Counted from the stretch's first letter, positions 1-8,497 are shown. The stretch is DNA of 64,000 nucleotides from Oceanospirillales bacterium (GCA_004762125.1 SIHQ01000010.1:1-64000); one strand, 5' to 3'. Notes: generated by a model not told the origin, from the sequence alone. Numbers and translations: made by a program.

Positions 1-165
1 TGCCCGAAGAGCTCTCAAAGGTGTGGAGTTATGTCATAGCATCCGCAAAAGCCAGTACGATAAAGCTCAATCTGCCAATGACTGGGAATACTTTTATTCC
101 CTCGCAGTCTAATTGTGTCTGGAGGATAGGTCTCTGTGATCTATCGAAAACTTTGCAACAGAACC
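1..165 (+). mobile_element. 3' end of an IS6-family insertion sequence (truncated by window edge)
   Basis: The block ends with a terminal inverted repeat at 146-165. Read on the minus strand it begins GGTTCTGTTGCAAAG, the form typical of IS6/IS26/IS431-family ends. A transposase C-terminus in frame with the window edge stops at 112, about 50 bp before the repeat, which is the usual IS6 spacing. IS6 elements duplicate 8 bp of target, so the copy on this side would be 166-173 (GTGACGCG). The left end lies outside the window, so completeness cannot be judged. Confidence 0.75.
2..112 (+). CDS. IS6-family transposase, C-terminal fragment (5' end outside window)
   Basis: Frame 2 is open from the window start and stops at TAA 110-112, giving about 36 residues. 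It contains ARRALKGVEL near the start and ends WEYFYSLAV. This matches the conserved tail of IS6-family DDE transposases (family pattern: a-r-r-x-L-x-G-v-E-l-x-h-x-i-r-K-x-Q, then a short aromatic end). The catalytic DDE residues would lie upstream, outside the window. Position just inside the IS end supports the call. It is partial here because of the window edge, and whether the whole gene is intact is unknown. Confidence 0.72.
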   Translation, partial: ARRALKGVELCHSIRKSQYDKAQSANDWEYFYSLAV

Positions 166-263
166 GTGACGCGTACACTGAGTCCATCTCTGTCAACCAA
201 TTCAGGTTTTCCAGAATAAGCTTTGCCGTTGATGTTACGTAACTGTGTGTCAGATAAGGCCAT
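166..263 (-). pseudogene. P4-type phage integrase N-terminus, interrupted by the IS6 element
   Basis: On the minus strand an ATG at 263 opens MALSDTQLRN, followed by a YSGKPELVDRDGLSVRVT-like stretch. This matches the arm-DNA-binding domain (DUF4102) at the start of P4-type tyrosine integrases: start, LTDxxxRxxK, then a D-G-L-x-x-x-V strand. The homology ends at residue 33, exactly where the IS6 inverted repeat begins. The frame then runs 7 residues into the IS and stops at 141. The catalytic domain is absent from the window. The gene is dead as seen here, but marks an old integrated element at this locus. Confidence 0.65.
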
Positions 264-273
264 GAGAGATACC

Positions 274-355
274 TGTGTACATTTTTTACACGGAGTGTGT
301 ACATATTGGTAAACTGGTATAGACCATAGAGATTATGTACACAAATATGTACACA
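274..355. promoter_or_regulatory. Four TGTACA-cored sites in inverted arrangement, possible operator array
   Basis: TGTGTACAT occurs at 274-282 and 296-304. Its reverse complement ATGTACACA occurs at 335-343 and 347-355. Four 9-bp copies in 82 bp, two in each orientation, lie upstream of both the integrase remnant (minus strand) and sbcB (plus strand). The arrangement resembles a repressor operator or an integrase arm-site array. The binding protein is unknown, and chance cannot be excluded in such AT-rich DNA. Confidence 0.4.
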
Positions 356-480
356 TCAAGGGATGAATCCTACTGAATTATATTATTTCATTTTGAATTA
401 TTATGAAGTTTTTTCTTTTGTAAGCCTTGGTAATAAAGGCTTTTACTATCAATGTATCAAGTATTATGAAAGGTGGTTAA

Positions 481-1911
481 ATGAGGTCATTTTACTGGCT
501 CGATTATGAAACCTTTGGCACCAATCCGGCCACAGATTGGCCCGGCCAGTTCGCAGGTATCAGAACCGATGCCGAGCTTAATGAAATAGGCGAGCCGCTG
601 AATATATACTGTCAGCAACCCCTTGATCACCTTCCTCATCCTGCGGCAACACTGATTACTGGTCTGACGCCTCAGAAGGTCAATAACGAAGGGTTAGTAG
701 AGCCTGATTTTATTCGCCGAATTAATGATGAACTGATGCAGCCTGGCACGTGTGCTGCTGGCTATAACTCCATTCGTTTCGATGACGAAGTCACTCGTAA
801 TAGCCTCTATCGCAATTTTTATGATCCTTATGCCAGAGAATGGCAAAACGGCAACAGTCGTTGGGATTTGATTGATCTTGTTCGAATGACGGCTGCACTC
901 AGACCGGATGGTATTAACTGGCCAACCAATGATGATGGGCGAATCAGCTTTCGACTTGAACATTTAACGGCTGCCAATGGTATCAGTCATGGTCAGGCTC
1001 ACGATGCACTGGCGGATGTTCGAGCTACAATTGCTCTCGCGCGATTGATTCGTGATAAACAACCAAAGTTGTTCAATTTCTATCTTGAGTTAAGAAACAA
1101 GCAGGCAGTTGCAAAGCAATTGAATCTGGTCACCAAAAAACCATTGGTTCATATCTCCGGAATGTTCGGAGCAGCAAGGTTATGCACTGCTGTGGTTATG
1201 CCTGTGGTGGCACATCCCATTAATAAAAATGGAGTGCTTGTTTATGACCTTTCAACCGATCCAACACCTCTGTTGGAGCTGAGTGTAGAAGAACTCCAGT
1301 ACAGACTGTTCACCCCTCTGAGTGAACAAGAGGAGGGAGCTGAACGAATTCCGTTGAAAACAGTTCATCTCAATAAATGTCCGGCTCTTGCGCCTTTGAA
1401 AGTGCTACAGCCAACGGATATTGAACGACTGTCCATTGATCTGGAGCTTTGTAAAAAACACCATCAACGCTTGCTTGAGCAGCCTGCTCTGGCAGAAAAA
1501 CTACAGGCTGTGTTCTCTTCTCCACCAGCAAATACCACTAATGATCCAGACCGGATGATTTATTCCGGAGGCTTTTTCTCAAATGATGATAAAAGCCGAA
1601 TGGCAATGATCCGCTCGTCTGTACCTGAAGAGCTTGGCAGGCTGGGATTGAGCTTTAATGATGGCAGGCTCGATGAAATGCTCTTTCGCTATCGAGCCAG
1701 ATATTTTCCAGACACCCTCGACAGTGAAGAACAAAATCAGTGGAAAAGTCATTGTAGAGAAAGGTTGTCAGGCAAAGAGCTTAGCGTTTTGGGTTATGAA
1801 GCCTTTGATCTGGCATTAAAGGACGCATGGGAGTCGGCCAGTCCTGAGCAAAGGCAACTCTTGCAGGAATTGCGAGAGTACCGGGACTGGCTGCAACAGC
1901 AATCTAGCTGA
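481..1911 (+). CDS. sbcB: Exodeoxyribonuclease I
   Basis: A 476-residue protein, close to the 475 residues of E. coli ExoI. It degrades single-stranded DNA 3' to 5' in the cytoplasm and acts in recombination and mismatch repair. The DEDD-type exonuclease domain starts with WLDYETFG (metal ligands D8 and E10) and ends with the HDALADVRAT motif near residue 180. The SH3-like and helical ExoI C-terminal domains follow. AAAGGTGG lies just before the ATG. The stop is 1 nt from the stop of the convergent receiver-like gene. No terminator is visible between them. Full-length and ordinary. Confidence 0.95.
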   Translation: MRSFYWLDYETFGTNPATDWPGQFAGIRTDAELNEIGEPLNIYCQQPLDHLPHPAATLITGLTPQKVNNEGLVEPDFIRRINDELMQPGTCAAGYNSIRFDDEVTRNSLYRNFYDPYAREWQNGNSRWDLIDLVRMTAALRPDGINWPTNDDGRISFRLEHLTAANGISHGQAHDALADVRATIALARLIRDKQPKLFNFYLELRNKQAVAKQLNLVTKKPLVHISGMFGAARLCTAVVMPVVAHPINKNGVLVYDLSTDPTPLLELSVEELQYRLFTPLSEQEEGAERIPLKTVHLNKCPALAPLKVLQPTDIERLSIDLELCKKHHQRLLEQPALAEKLQAVFSSPPANTTNDPDRMIYSGGFFSNDDKSRMAMIRSSVPEELGRLGLSFNDGRLDEMLFRYRARYFPDTLDSEEQNQWKSHCRERLSGKELSVLGYEAFDLALKDAWESASPEQRQLLQELREYRDWLQQQSS

Positions 1912-1912
1912 C

Positions 1913-2284
1913 TTAGCCCTGAAGGGCGATCTGGTTGAAGTGCTCAGCCAGTCGTCCTGAAATGACAGGTTTCTCAATATAATCGACAGCACCGAGTTTG
2001 ATAACGGCTACAGCTGTATTGAGATCATTGTGGGTACCCAGTACTACGACTGGCACACCTTTGGCATTTTCTGAAATATGTCTCACCAGCTCGAGCACCC
2101 TATCTCCCTGTTCTTCACTGGCAACCACTATGCAACCAGGTGTCAGATTCTTAATAGCTGACAGCAGTTCATTATGTTGATGGAATACTTTCAGGTGCAG
2201 TGATTTTTCATCACACAGGCCGCGGATAGTTTCTTTTATTTCGTTGTCCTGCTCCAGCAGGTATACGAGGTCATTTATTGCCAT
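1913..2284 (-). CDS. Stand-alone receiver-like protein lacking the phosphoacceptor aspartate
   Basis: A 123-residue protein with the alternating beta-alpha pattern of a response-regulator receiver and no output domain. The third strand reads PGCIVVAS (residues 49-56), while the FixJ-type neighbour has PGCIVLDI. The phosphorylated Asp is therefore replaced by Ala55. The acidic pocket near the N-terminus is reduced to LEQDNE (residues 10-15). The switch lysine is kept in EKP (K105). This makes it a probable pseudo-receiver that works without phosphorylation, perhaps by protein binding. It lies 448 bp downstream of a FixJ-type regulator on the same strand; joint function is inference. Confidence 0.7.
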   Translation of the reverse strand: MAINDLVYLLEQDNEIKETIRGLCDEKSLHLKVFHQHNELLSAIKNLTPGCIVVASEEQGDRVLELVRHISENAKGVPVVVLGTHNDLNTAVAVIKLGAVDYIEKPVISGRLAEHFNQIALQG

Positions 2285-2732
2285 ATTCTTCTAGCAGCCT
2301 TTGGTGATTATAGGTAAGACTCCTTAGTCCAGCCTTGAAACAGGTTCAGGAAGTTGAACTCTGTTTTTCGGTTCTTCAGTTGTTTACCTTTCGGCAGATG
2401 TCGAATTCCCCTGTTAGAACATTGAGGGGTTAACTCTGTATTCGTGGGCAGGTCTTCTTTCAAAAACACAGTTTTTTAGAAAAGCATGAGCTTGTTTGGT
2501 AGACAGGCAAATGACTTCGTCACTTTCTCACAACATGAGTTGAGTTTAGATATTGACATCGAATTGCTGAATGGAGAGTTGTACTAGACGTGGTACGGGG
2601 ACTACCTAAGACGAAAGTGTGGTATCAGTAGGATGATAGAAATATATGAACAATGGGAGTAAGTAAGAGGGGATATAGGCTTTTAGTTAGAGAAAGCCCG
2701 AAGTCCATCCCTGGACTTCGGATCAGGAGAAG
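2285..2732. other. 448-bp intergenic region between receiver-like gene and fixJ-type gene
   Basis: No convincing reading frame is present on either strand. The only clear structure is the terminator at 2693-2721. The rest is presumably the promoter region of the receiver-like gene; no confident -35/-10 pair was identified. Confidence 0.5.
2693..2721 (-). terminator. Rho-independent terminator after the FixJ-type regulator
   Basis: A perfect 10-bp stem (CCGAAGTCCA at 2698-2707 with its complement at 2712-2721) has a 4-nt loop. On the minus strand it is followed by GCTTTCT. It lies 12 bp past the regulator stop codon. Confidence 0.75.
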
Positions 2733-3386
2733 TTAAACGTTAAAGTTAAACTCGCCTTCTAGGTGTTCTTTAACCTGCATTACCTGACGAACCAGGTGTG
2801 CCAGAGACTTGGTACCCATCTTTTCCATTACTCGAGAGCGATGGATTTCAACGGTACGCTGACTCAGGTTGATGTCTGCTGCGATAACCTTGTTAGCCTT
2901 GCCTTCAACTACGTGGCGCAGTACTTCGCGTTCACGATCAGTCAAGGTAGACAGACGTCGCAGAATTTCTTTGTGCTCCAGAAGTTCACGACGCTGCTGG
3001 GTATCCAGTTTCAGACCGTCGTTGATCAGATCTAGTAGTTCCTGATCGCGGAACGGTTTCTGGATAAAGTTCATGGCGCCATCCTTGATCGCCTGTACTG
3101 CCATAGGCACATCACCGTGACCAGTGATGAAGATGATTGGCAGGATGCAGTGCATTTCGTTCAATTTGCTCTGCAATTCCAGACCGCTCATACCTGGCAT
3201 ACGTATATCGAGAACGATACAGCCCGGACGGTTTTCATCGTAGATATTGAGAAACTCTGCGGGCGAAGAAAAGGATTCTACAATCTGACCAACAGACTGC
3301 ATCAGCATTTTCAGCGAATCACGCACAGCTTCATCATCATCGATGATAAAAACGGTAGGTTCGTGTTTGGTGACCTGTTGCTGCAT
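2733..3386 (-). CDS. FixJ/NarL-type two-component response regulator
   Basis: A 217-residue transcription regulator. The receiver domain (about 10-125) has the acidic pocket IIDDDEA, phosphoacceptor D60 in VLDIRMPGMSG and switch lysine K110 in QKPF. A LuxR-type helix-turn-helix covers about 144-200 (LTDREREVL ... SQRTVEIHRSRV). This is the FixJ/TodT subgroup, which usually pairs with a PAS-containing histidine kinase; no kinase gene is in the window. GTGGAG lies 5 nt before the ATG. A strong terminator follows the stop. Its targets are unknown, and the pseudo-receiver gene downstream is one candidate. Family is certain; regulated pathway is not. Confidence 0.85.
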   Translation of the reverse strand: MQQQVTKHEPTVFIIDDDEAVRDSLKMLMQSVGQIVESFSSPAEFLNIYDENRPGCIVLDIRMPGMSGLELQSKLNEMHCILPIIFITGHGDVPMAVQAIKDGAMNFIQKPFRDQELLDLINDGLKLDTQQRRELLEHKEILRRLSTLTDREREVLRHVVEGKANKVIAADINLSQRTVEIHRSRVMEKMGTKSLAHLVRQVMQVKEHLEGEFNFNV

Positions 3387-3444
3387 AACGACTCCACTTA
3401 GAATTTATAGAGGTTGCCGTAAAGGGATGTTTAATCAAGCGCCG

Positions 3445-3687
3445 TCAGGCAGTAGAAAAATCTGCACATTCTTTATACAAAACATTCATAACCTGTTCAA
3501 TCATTGTCATGCTTGCATAACGACTGTGGAATTCCGATTCAGTGTAGCAGAGGTTTTCGACTATGCCCTGTGGGTACAGTACAACCCCGCATTTAAAACA
3601 TAGAGCGAAAAAAAACACTAAAAGCGCACTTGCCGCCAGCTTGCCAAAACAAACCTTCGGCTTGTTCCTGCTGAATATGCCTGTCAT
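3445..3687 (-). CDS. Possible small membrane protein, unrecognised
   Basis: An 80-residue frame in the 528-bp gap between the regulator and aspA. One hydrophobic segment (about residues 17-37) follows a basic N-terminus, then comes a soluble tail with several Cys residues. No family is recognised. No clear ribosome-binding site lies before the ATG at 3687, and it could be a chance frame. It is listed because the basic-hydrophobic-polar order fits a small inner-membrane protein and nothing else explains the gap. Confidence 0.3.
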   Translation of the reverse strand: MTGIFSRNKPKVCFGKLAASALLVFFFALCFKCGVVLYPQGIVENLCYTESEFHSRYASMTMIEQVMNVLYKECADFSTA

Positions 3688-3866
3688 TGTTTCAGACTGT
3701 TCATGACGTTTCGCTTTCTGTTATTCCTTTGACGTTAACCCTAATAGTATAGAAACAAAGCACATTGCCTACTGTGGAAAATACAGTAGATCAAGGGCTA
3801 GAGGGAGTAAGGGAAAATACGACTGTGTTATTAAGTGTTATTGATTATGTGATGTTTGATAACAAA

Positions 3867-3891
3867 AAGCCGCACGTGTGAAGTGCGGCTT
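3867..3891 (-). terminator. Rho-independent terminator after aspA
   Basis: AAGCCGCAC (3867-3875) pairs with GTGCGGCTT (3883-3891). On the minus strand the stem is followed by a short T-run (CTTTTTG). It lies 24 bp past the aspA stop. Confidence 0.8.
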
Positions 3892-3914
3892 AATAAACAA
3901 TAGAGTGTCGCTTA

Positions 3915-5351
3915 TTAGTGAGTTTTGCTGCTCAGATCCATAGGGGCAACCATGTTTTCAGGTTTCAGAATTTCAGCCAACTGCTCATCGGACAGCAATC
4001 CTTCTTCCTTCACCAGGTCAACAACGCGTCGACCGGTTTTCAACGCTTTCTGAGCAATGCGGCTGGAGTTTTCGTAACCCAGGTATGGATTCAGAGCAGT
4101 TACCAGACCTATAGAGTTATCAACGTAAGCCTGACACACGCCGCGATTGGCTGTAATGCCTTTCACACAGCGATCGGTCAGCATGAACATACCGTTGGTG
4201 AGCTGCTGAATAGATTCCAGAATCTTGTAAACCAGTACAGGCTCAGCAAAGTTTAGCTGCAGTTGAGCCGCTTCGGAAGCCATAGTCACAACCAGATCGT
4301 TACCGATAACGTGGAATGCAATCTGGCTCATGGCCTCAGGAATAACAGGATTAACCTTGCCTGGCATGATAGAAGAACCTGGCTGCATTTCCGGAAGATT
4401 GATTTCGTTGAAACCACACATTGGGCCGGAAGACAGTAGACGTAGATCGTTACTCATCTTGGACAGTTTGACGGCCAAACGCTTCAGGGAGCTGGAGAAA
4501 ATAACAAAAGCGCCCATGTCAGAAGTCGCTTCAACCAGGTCACCGGCCAGAATCATCTGTTGACCAGAAATTTCTGTCAGGTGTGCAATCGCCATGGGTG
4601 CATAACGGCTGTCGGCAGTGATGCCGGTACCAATGGCAGTACCACCCAGGTTGACTTCACACAGTAGCTTGGCCATGTCCCGGATACGGTCAATGTCTTC
4701 GCCAATGGTGGTAGAGAATGCATGGAATTCCTGGCCCAGAGTCATTGGAACGGCGTCTTGCAGCTGGGTACGACCCATCTTCAGGACGTCACTGAATTCT
4801 TTGGACTTAACGTCACAAGCATTTTTCAGGCTTTTGGCTGCAACAACCAGTTCCTTGTGCTTCATCACCATCGCCAGACGCATAGCGGTTGGGTAAACGT
4901 CGTTGGTTGACTGAGCCATATTGATGTGAGTGTTAGGGTGCAGGTGTTCATACTGGCCACGACGATAGCCCATCAGTTCTAGCGCACGGTTGGCGATGAC
5001 TTCGTTGGCGTTCATGTTGGTTGAAGTGCCGGCACCGCCCTGGATCATATCTACGGTAAACTGCTCATGCAGTTTGCCAGCAATAATTTCGTCACAGGCA
5101 TCGATAATGGCATCAGCCTTGGCAGCGTCGAGCATACCCAGGTCACGGTTGGCCATAGCGCAGGCCTTCTTCACCATGGCCAAAGCTTTTGGCACATTAG
5201 GGAAGTGACTCAGAGTTACGCCGGAAATATCGAAGTTTTCCATGGCACGCTGAGTCTGAATACCGTAATAAGCCGCTTCAGGCACTGGAGCTTCACCAAG
5301 CAGGTCATGCTCAATACGGAAGTTATTCAAATCGGTTTTTTCGTGGGTCAT
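3915..5351 (-). CDS. aspA: Aspartate ammonia-lyase (aspartase)
   Basis: A 478-residue enzyme that reversibly deaminates L-aspartate to fumarate and ammonia in the cytoplasm. The fumarase/aspartase superfamily signature GSSIMPGKVNP is at residues 325-335, including the serine of the catalytic loop. Other conserved blocks are QGGAGTSTNMNANEV near 104-118, QSTND (147-151) and GRTQLQDAVPMTLGQE near 193-208. The TQLQDAVPMTLGQEF and ELMG blocks are closer to E. coli AspA than to fumarase C, which supports aspartase; fumarase activity cannot be fully excluded by eye. It is monocistronic with its own terminator. No DcuA-type transporter gene is adjacent. Confidence 0.88.
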   Translation of the reverse strand: MTHEKTDLNNFRIEHDLLGEAPVPEAAYYGIQTQRAMENFDISGVTLSHFPNVPKALAMVKKACAMANRDLGMLDAAKADAIIDACDEIIAGKLHEQFTVDMIQGGAGTSTNMNANEVIANRALELMGYRRGQYEHLHPNTHINMAQSTNDVYPTAMRLAMVMKHKELVVAAKSLKNACDVKSKEFSDVLKMGRTQLQDAVPMTLGQEFHAFSTTIGEDIDRIRDMAKLLCEVNLGGTAIGTGITADSRYAPMAIAHLTEISGQQMILAGDLVEATSDMGAFVIFSSSLKRLAVKLSKMSNDLRLLSSGPMCGFNEINLPEMQPGSSIMPGKVNPVIPEAMSQIAFHVIGNDLVVTMASEAAQLQLNFAEPVLVYKILESIQQLTNGMFMLTDRCVKGITANRGVCQAYVDNSIGLVTALNPYLGYENSSRIAQKALKTGRRVVDLVKEEGLLSDEQLAEILKPENMVAPMDLSSKTH

Positions 5352-5658
5352 TGACTATTTACCAATGAAATAAAAGCAAGGCTGATTCACCAGACGTCGA
5401 ATGACGACTGAATTTAGAAACTGTATGGAACTAGTCTGTTCCTGCTTAAATCAATGGGCAATATGAACTTTTACCTATCAAATAATAACAAAAGTGATCA
5501 TTTAATATATGTATTAGTATTTTCACGATAGCTGAATACCTCTACTGGCTAAGTCACAGTATCGATTGCGGGTAATAGCAGGAAGAGTTCATAGGTTACT
5601 GAGACAGTTATTATTGAGAGAGTGTGCAGACGAAATATGACGAATGAATGTCAGAGCA
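5352..5658. other. 307-bp intergenic region between aspA and sctU
   Basis: No gene-like frame was found. The region should hold the aspA promoter (minus strand) and the 3' end of the sctN-sctU transcript. It is AT-rich. No confident hairpin terminator or regulator site was identified. Confidence 0.5.
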
Positions 5659-6726
5659 TTAATTTTTCTGGCCGGGTAGCTCTCCTCGTTTTTGTTGTTC
5701 TTTAATTTCTTCTAGCCAGCGGAAAGTTTCAGCAACGGGTTCGATAAGATCGCGGGGGATATAACTGGCGACATCCGTTTCAAACAAAGCATGGGCTAGA
5801 GGTACGTTTTCCAGAATCGGAATACCTTCTTTTTCTGCGACTTTAATAATAAAGCGTGCCCGGCCTCCACGACCTTTTACAGTAATAATGGGGAGAGGGG
5901 TTTTGTCTTGTTTGTAGTGCAGCCCAATAGCCAGATGAGTCGGGTTTTTTATGACGACGTCAGATTTTTTGGTGTTCTCGGCTTCGTTCAGCATTTCCTG
6001 GTGAATCTCTTTCCGCTTACCTTTTATTTCCGGACTACCTTCACTCTCTTTGTGCTCGCGCTTAACTTCATCCTTGGACATTTTATTCTGCTTGGTGAAT
6101 TGCTGTTTTTCAAACATAAAATCCAATACAGCAATGACCACAAAGGCAGCTACGGCGTACATCAGCAGCTTCTTCATTAACACGCCAACCACAGGGAGAA
6201 TACAGGCACTGCCACAGTGAGGCAGGTTAACCATATCACCGAGACTGTTTTTGATGACGAAATAAACAACGATGGAGAGAAAAATGATTTTGATCACGGA
6301 TTTAAAAAACTCCACCAGATTCTTAACGGCGAAGATTCGTTTAAATCCTGCGATGGGACTGATTTTTTTGATGTCAGGCTTGATGCCTTCTCCGGCAAGT
6401 AGAAAGCCGAATTGCATAACGTTACCGATAATAGCCGACAGCATTGAAACCATCACCAATGGCAGTAGCAGCTCGATCGTTTTTTCCAGTATGCCATGTG
6501 TAACGATTTTGAAGGCCTCGCCAAAAGGCTCGTTATAAACGGTAGACGGTAGAATCACCATTTCCTGAATGGTATCGAGAAATGTGTCACTCATGAACCA
6601 GAGTGTGGTGAGTACGGCAATGATGCCAAAGGTGCCGGAGACTTCTTTGCTCTTGGCGACCTGACCTTTTTTACGGGCATCCCGTAATTTTTTTGGTGTC
6701 GGTTGTTCTGTTTTTTCAGCACTCAT
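5659..6726 (-). CDS. sctU: T3SS export apparatus switch protein SctU (YscU/FlhB family)
   Basis: A 355-residue inner-membrane protein. Four hydrophobic segments lie at about 32-50, 82-110, 140-160 and 176-204, followed by a cytoplasmic domain with the autocleavage motif NPTH at 261-264. Cleavage between N261 and P262 switches substrate specificity from needle parts to translocators. The basic N-terminus (EKTEQPTPKKLRDARKKGQV) is typical of the family. It is the last gene of the sctNOPQRSTU operon, and its ATG overlaps the sctT stop by 4 bp. The Ysc-type operon context separates it from flagellar FlhB. No defect is visible. Confidence 0.93.
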   Translation of the reverse strand: MSAEKTEQPTPKKLRDARKKGQVAKSKEVSGTFGIIAVLTTLWFMSDTFLDTIQEMVILPSTVYNEPFGEAFKIVTHGILEKTIELLLPLVMVSMLSAIIGNVMQFGFLLAGEGIKPDIKKISPIAGFKRIFAVKNLVEFFKSVIKIIFLSIVVYFVIKNSLGDMVNLPHCGSACILPVVGVLMKKLLMYAVAAFVVIAVLDFMFEKQQFTKQNKMSKDEVKREHKESEGSPEIKGKRKEIHQEMLNEAENTKKSDVVIKNPTHLAIGLHYKQDKTPLPIITVKGRGGRARFIIKVAEKEGIPILENVPLAHALFETDVASYIPRDLIEPVAETFRWLEEIKEQQKRGELPGQKN

Positions 6727-7514
6727 TTCCAGAGTTCTCCCATTATTCGAAAGATCTCTGGAATACCTTCATCGTGTTTTTTGGCAAGAGTCAGGATGGT
6801 GCTGACGTAAACAACAAGAATAGCCGCGGCAACACCAGATTTGATCGGCATCGCCAGAATGAAAACGTTTAGTTGAGGTGCTGAGCGGGAAATCAGAGCT
6901 ATACCGAATTCGGTAATGAACATAGAGATGACCACAGGTGCAGCCAGCCACATGGCCAAACCAATGATAAGGTCAAACTGGTTGAGAAAGAATATGGCGG
7001 CAGACTGATCAAGTTGAGGGAAGAAACTGAAAATAGGCCATGCCTGATAACTGATAAACAGACTGTTTAAAAGCAGAAGAAACAGGCCGCTGACCATAAA
7101 TATGGCTGTAAATGCTTGTGAAAAAAGTATACCCATTGGTGAAGTTTCAGCACCCGATAAAGGATTCAGGGAACTGGCCATAGAGGCACCACGCTGGTTA
7201 TCAATGAAGAAGCCTGCGGATTCCAGGGCCCAAAAAGGAATAGTGATGCAGAACCCGAGAATGGCGCCAATAAAAGCTTCTTTCAGAACCAGTCCAGCCG
7301 TGGAGAAAATAGTGATGGTTTCGTCTGGCTTCAATTCTGCCAGCATCGGGTGAAGGAATAGAATCAGGCAGCCACAGATACCGTTCCGCATCATGGCCCC
7401 GCCCAGTACTTTTTTATGGAGGAAAGGGATCAGAGTGAAGAGGGCAACAATTCTTGGCAGCCCCATGGTGTAGATATAAAACCACTCTTTCAGCTCATCA
7501 ATCGGGATAAGCAT
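6723..7514 (-). CDS. sctT: T3SS export apparatus protein SctT
   Basis: A 263-residue, highly hydrophobic member of the YscT/FliR family, with about six membrane segments. With SctR and SctS it builds the helical export gate at the core of the basal body. The conserved GLPRIVALFTLIPF start and the RGASMASSLNPLSGAETSPMG loop (about 124-144) are family features. It lies between sctS (3-nt gap) and sctU (4-bp overlap), so translation is probably coupled. Length is normal for the family. Confidence 0.92.
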   Translation of the reverse strand: MLIPIDELKEWFYIYTMGLPRIVALFTLIPFLHKKVLGGAMMRNGICGCLILFLHPMLAELKPDETITIFSTAGLVLKEAFIGAILGFCITIPFWALESAGFFIDNQRGASMASSLNPLSGAETSPMGILFSQAFTAIFMVSGLFLLLLNSLFISYQAWPIFSFFPQLDQSAAIFFLNQFDLIIGLAMWLAAPVVISMFITEFGIALISRSAPQLNVFILAMPIKSGVAAAILVVYVSTILTLAKKHDEGIPEIFRIMGELWK

Positions 7515-7517
7515 GAT

Positions 7518-7781
7518 TTAGAGATCCGGTATTTTATTCATGATCGACACTGCATAATGAAAAATCTCCAGCCCTAGCCAGCGAGCGGTGGCAAAAATGC
7601 TGATGATTACGGCAATCAGTTTGAAAGCGAACGGTAGAGTCTGCTCCTGAATTTGGGTCAGAGCTTGTATTAAACTGATCAACAGGCCGACTCCTGCCGC
7701 AGCAATTATCGGCGGCATGGATAAAATCAATACCAGCATCAGAGCATGAGCAGTCAGTTGAATAATCTCGTGGTCTACCAT
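7518..7781 (-). CDS. sctS: T3SS export apparatus protein SctS
   Basis: An 87-residue protein with two membrane helices (about 14-38 and 50-72) and the family core GVGLLISLIQALTQIQEQTLPF. It belongs to the YscS/FliQ family and forms part of the SctRST export gate. It sits in the conserved order R-S-T, 9 nt after the sctR stop. Size and hydrophobic profile are normal. Confidence 0.92.
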   Translation of the reverse strand: MVDHEIIQLTAHALMLVLILSMPPIIAAAGVGLLISLIQALTQIQEQTLPFAFKLIAVIISIFATARWLGLEIFHYAVSIMNKIPDL

Positions 7782-7790
7782 GTTTGCCCC

Positions 7791-8450
7791 TTAACCATAA
7801 CTGAGCACTAGTCCCTGAATCAGTCGTGTCCAGCCATCCAGCAATACAAACAGCAGAAGCTTGAAGGGTAGGGAGATGGTCATTGGAGACACCATCATCA
7901 TACCCATGGCAAGCAGAATGTTTGAGACGATCAAATCGATAACAATAAAGGGCAAGTACAGTAAGAAACCGATCTGAAATGCCTTGGTCAGCTCGGTGAT
8001 ACAAAATGAAGGTAGCAGTACTATAAAGTCATCAGAAGACAGCTCTTTCTGGTATTTTTTAGGCCAGAGTAGCCGAGCAGATTTCAGAAAAAAGTTCCGC
8101 TCTTTTTCATTAGTGTTGTCTTTTAGAAACTGCTTATAAGGTAAAGTGGCCGATTTTAATTGCTCAACCCAGCTTAGGTCTTCAAAAGTGATCTTTTCCG
8201 GCTCTAGCCTTTCATAAACTTGGTAACCCACCGGCGCCATAATATAAAGCGTAAGGATGATCGCCAGTGCGTTCATGGCAATGTTGGGTGGAATCTGCTG
8301 GAGACCTGTTGCGTTACGAAGAATGGAAAAAACAACGACCAGCTTCAGGAACGAGGTGCCCATTACCGCCATAAAAGGGATCAGCGCCATCAGTGCCAGA
8401 GGCACCATTAAATAAAATGGGCTGGTAAAGCTTAGAATGCCTTCTTCCAT
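7791..8450 (-). CDS. sctR: T3SS export apparatus protein SctR
   Basis: A 219-residue YscR/FliP-family protein. Two N-terminal membrane helices, including the MGTSFLKLVVVFSILRNATGLQQ-type block (about 30-52), are followed by a periplasmic region (about 80-140) and two C-terminal helices. The C-terminal block has IGFLLYLPFIVIDLIVSN (about 158-175) and MMMVSPMTISLPFKLLLF. Five copies form the base of the export gate. It is the fifth gene of the operon and starts 47 bp after sctQ. No anomalies. Confidence 0.94.
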   Translation of the reverse strand: MEEGILSFTSPFYLMVPLALMALIPFMAVMGTSFLKLVVVFSILRNATGLQQIPPNIAMNALAIILTLYIMAPVGYQVYERLEPEKITFEDLSWVEQLKSATLPYKQFLKDNTNEKERNFFLKSARLLWPKKYQKELSSDDFIVLLPSFCITELTKAFQIGFLLYLPFIVIDLIVSNILLAMGMMMVSPMTISLPFKLLLFVLLDGWTRLIQGLVLSYG

Positions 8451-8497
8451 GGAGCTGTCCTGTGATTAACAGCTAAACCGCAAACTCTGTTATTAAA

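Noticed and set aside
21..242. 73-codon plus-strand frame at the window start
   Set aside because: Different frame from the IS6 transposase tail and crosses the IS end into the integrase remnant; no coding features.
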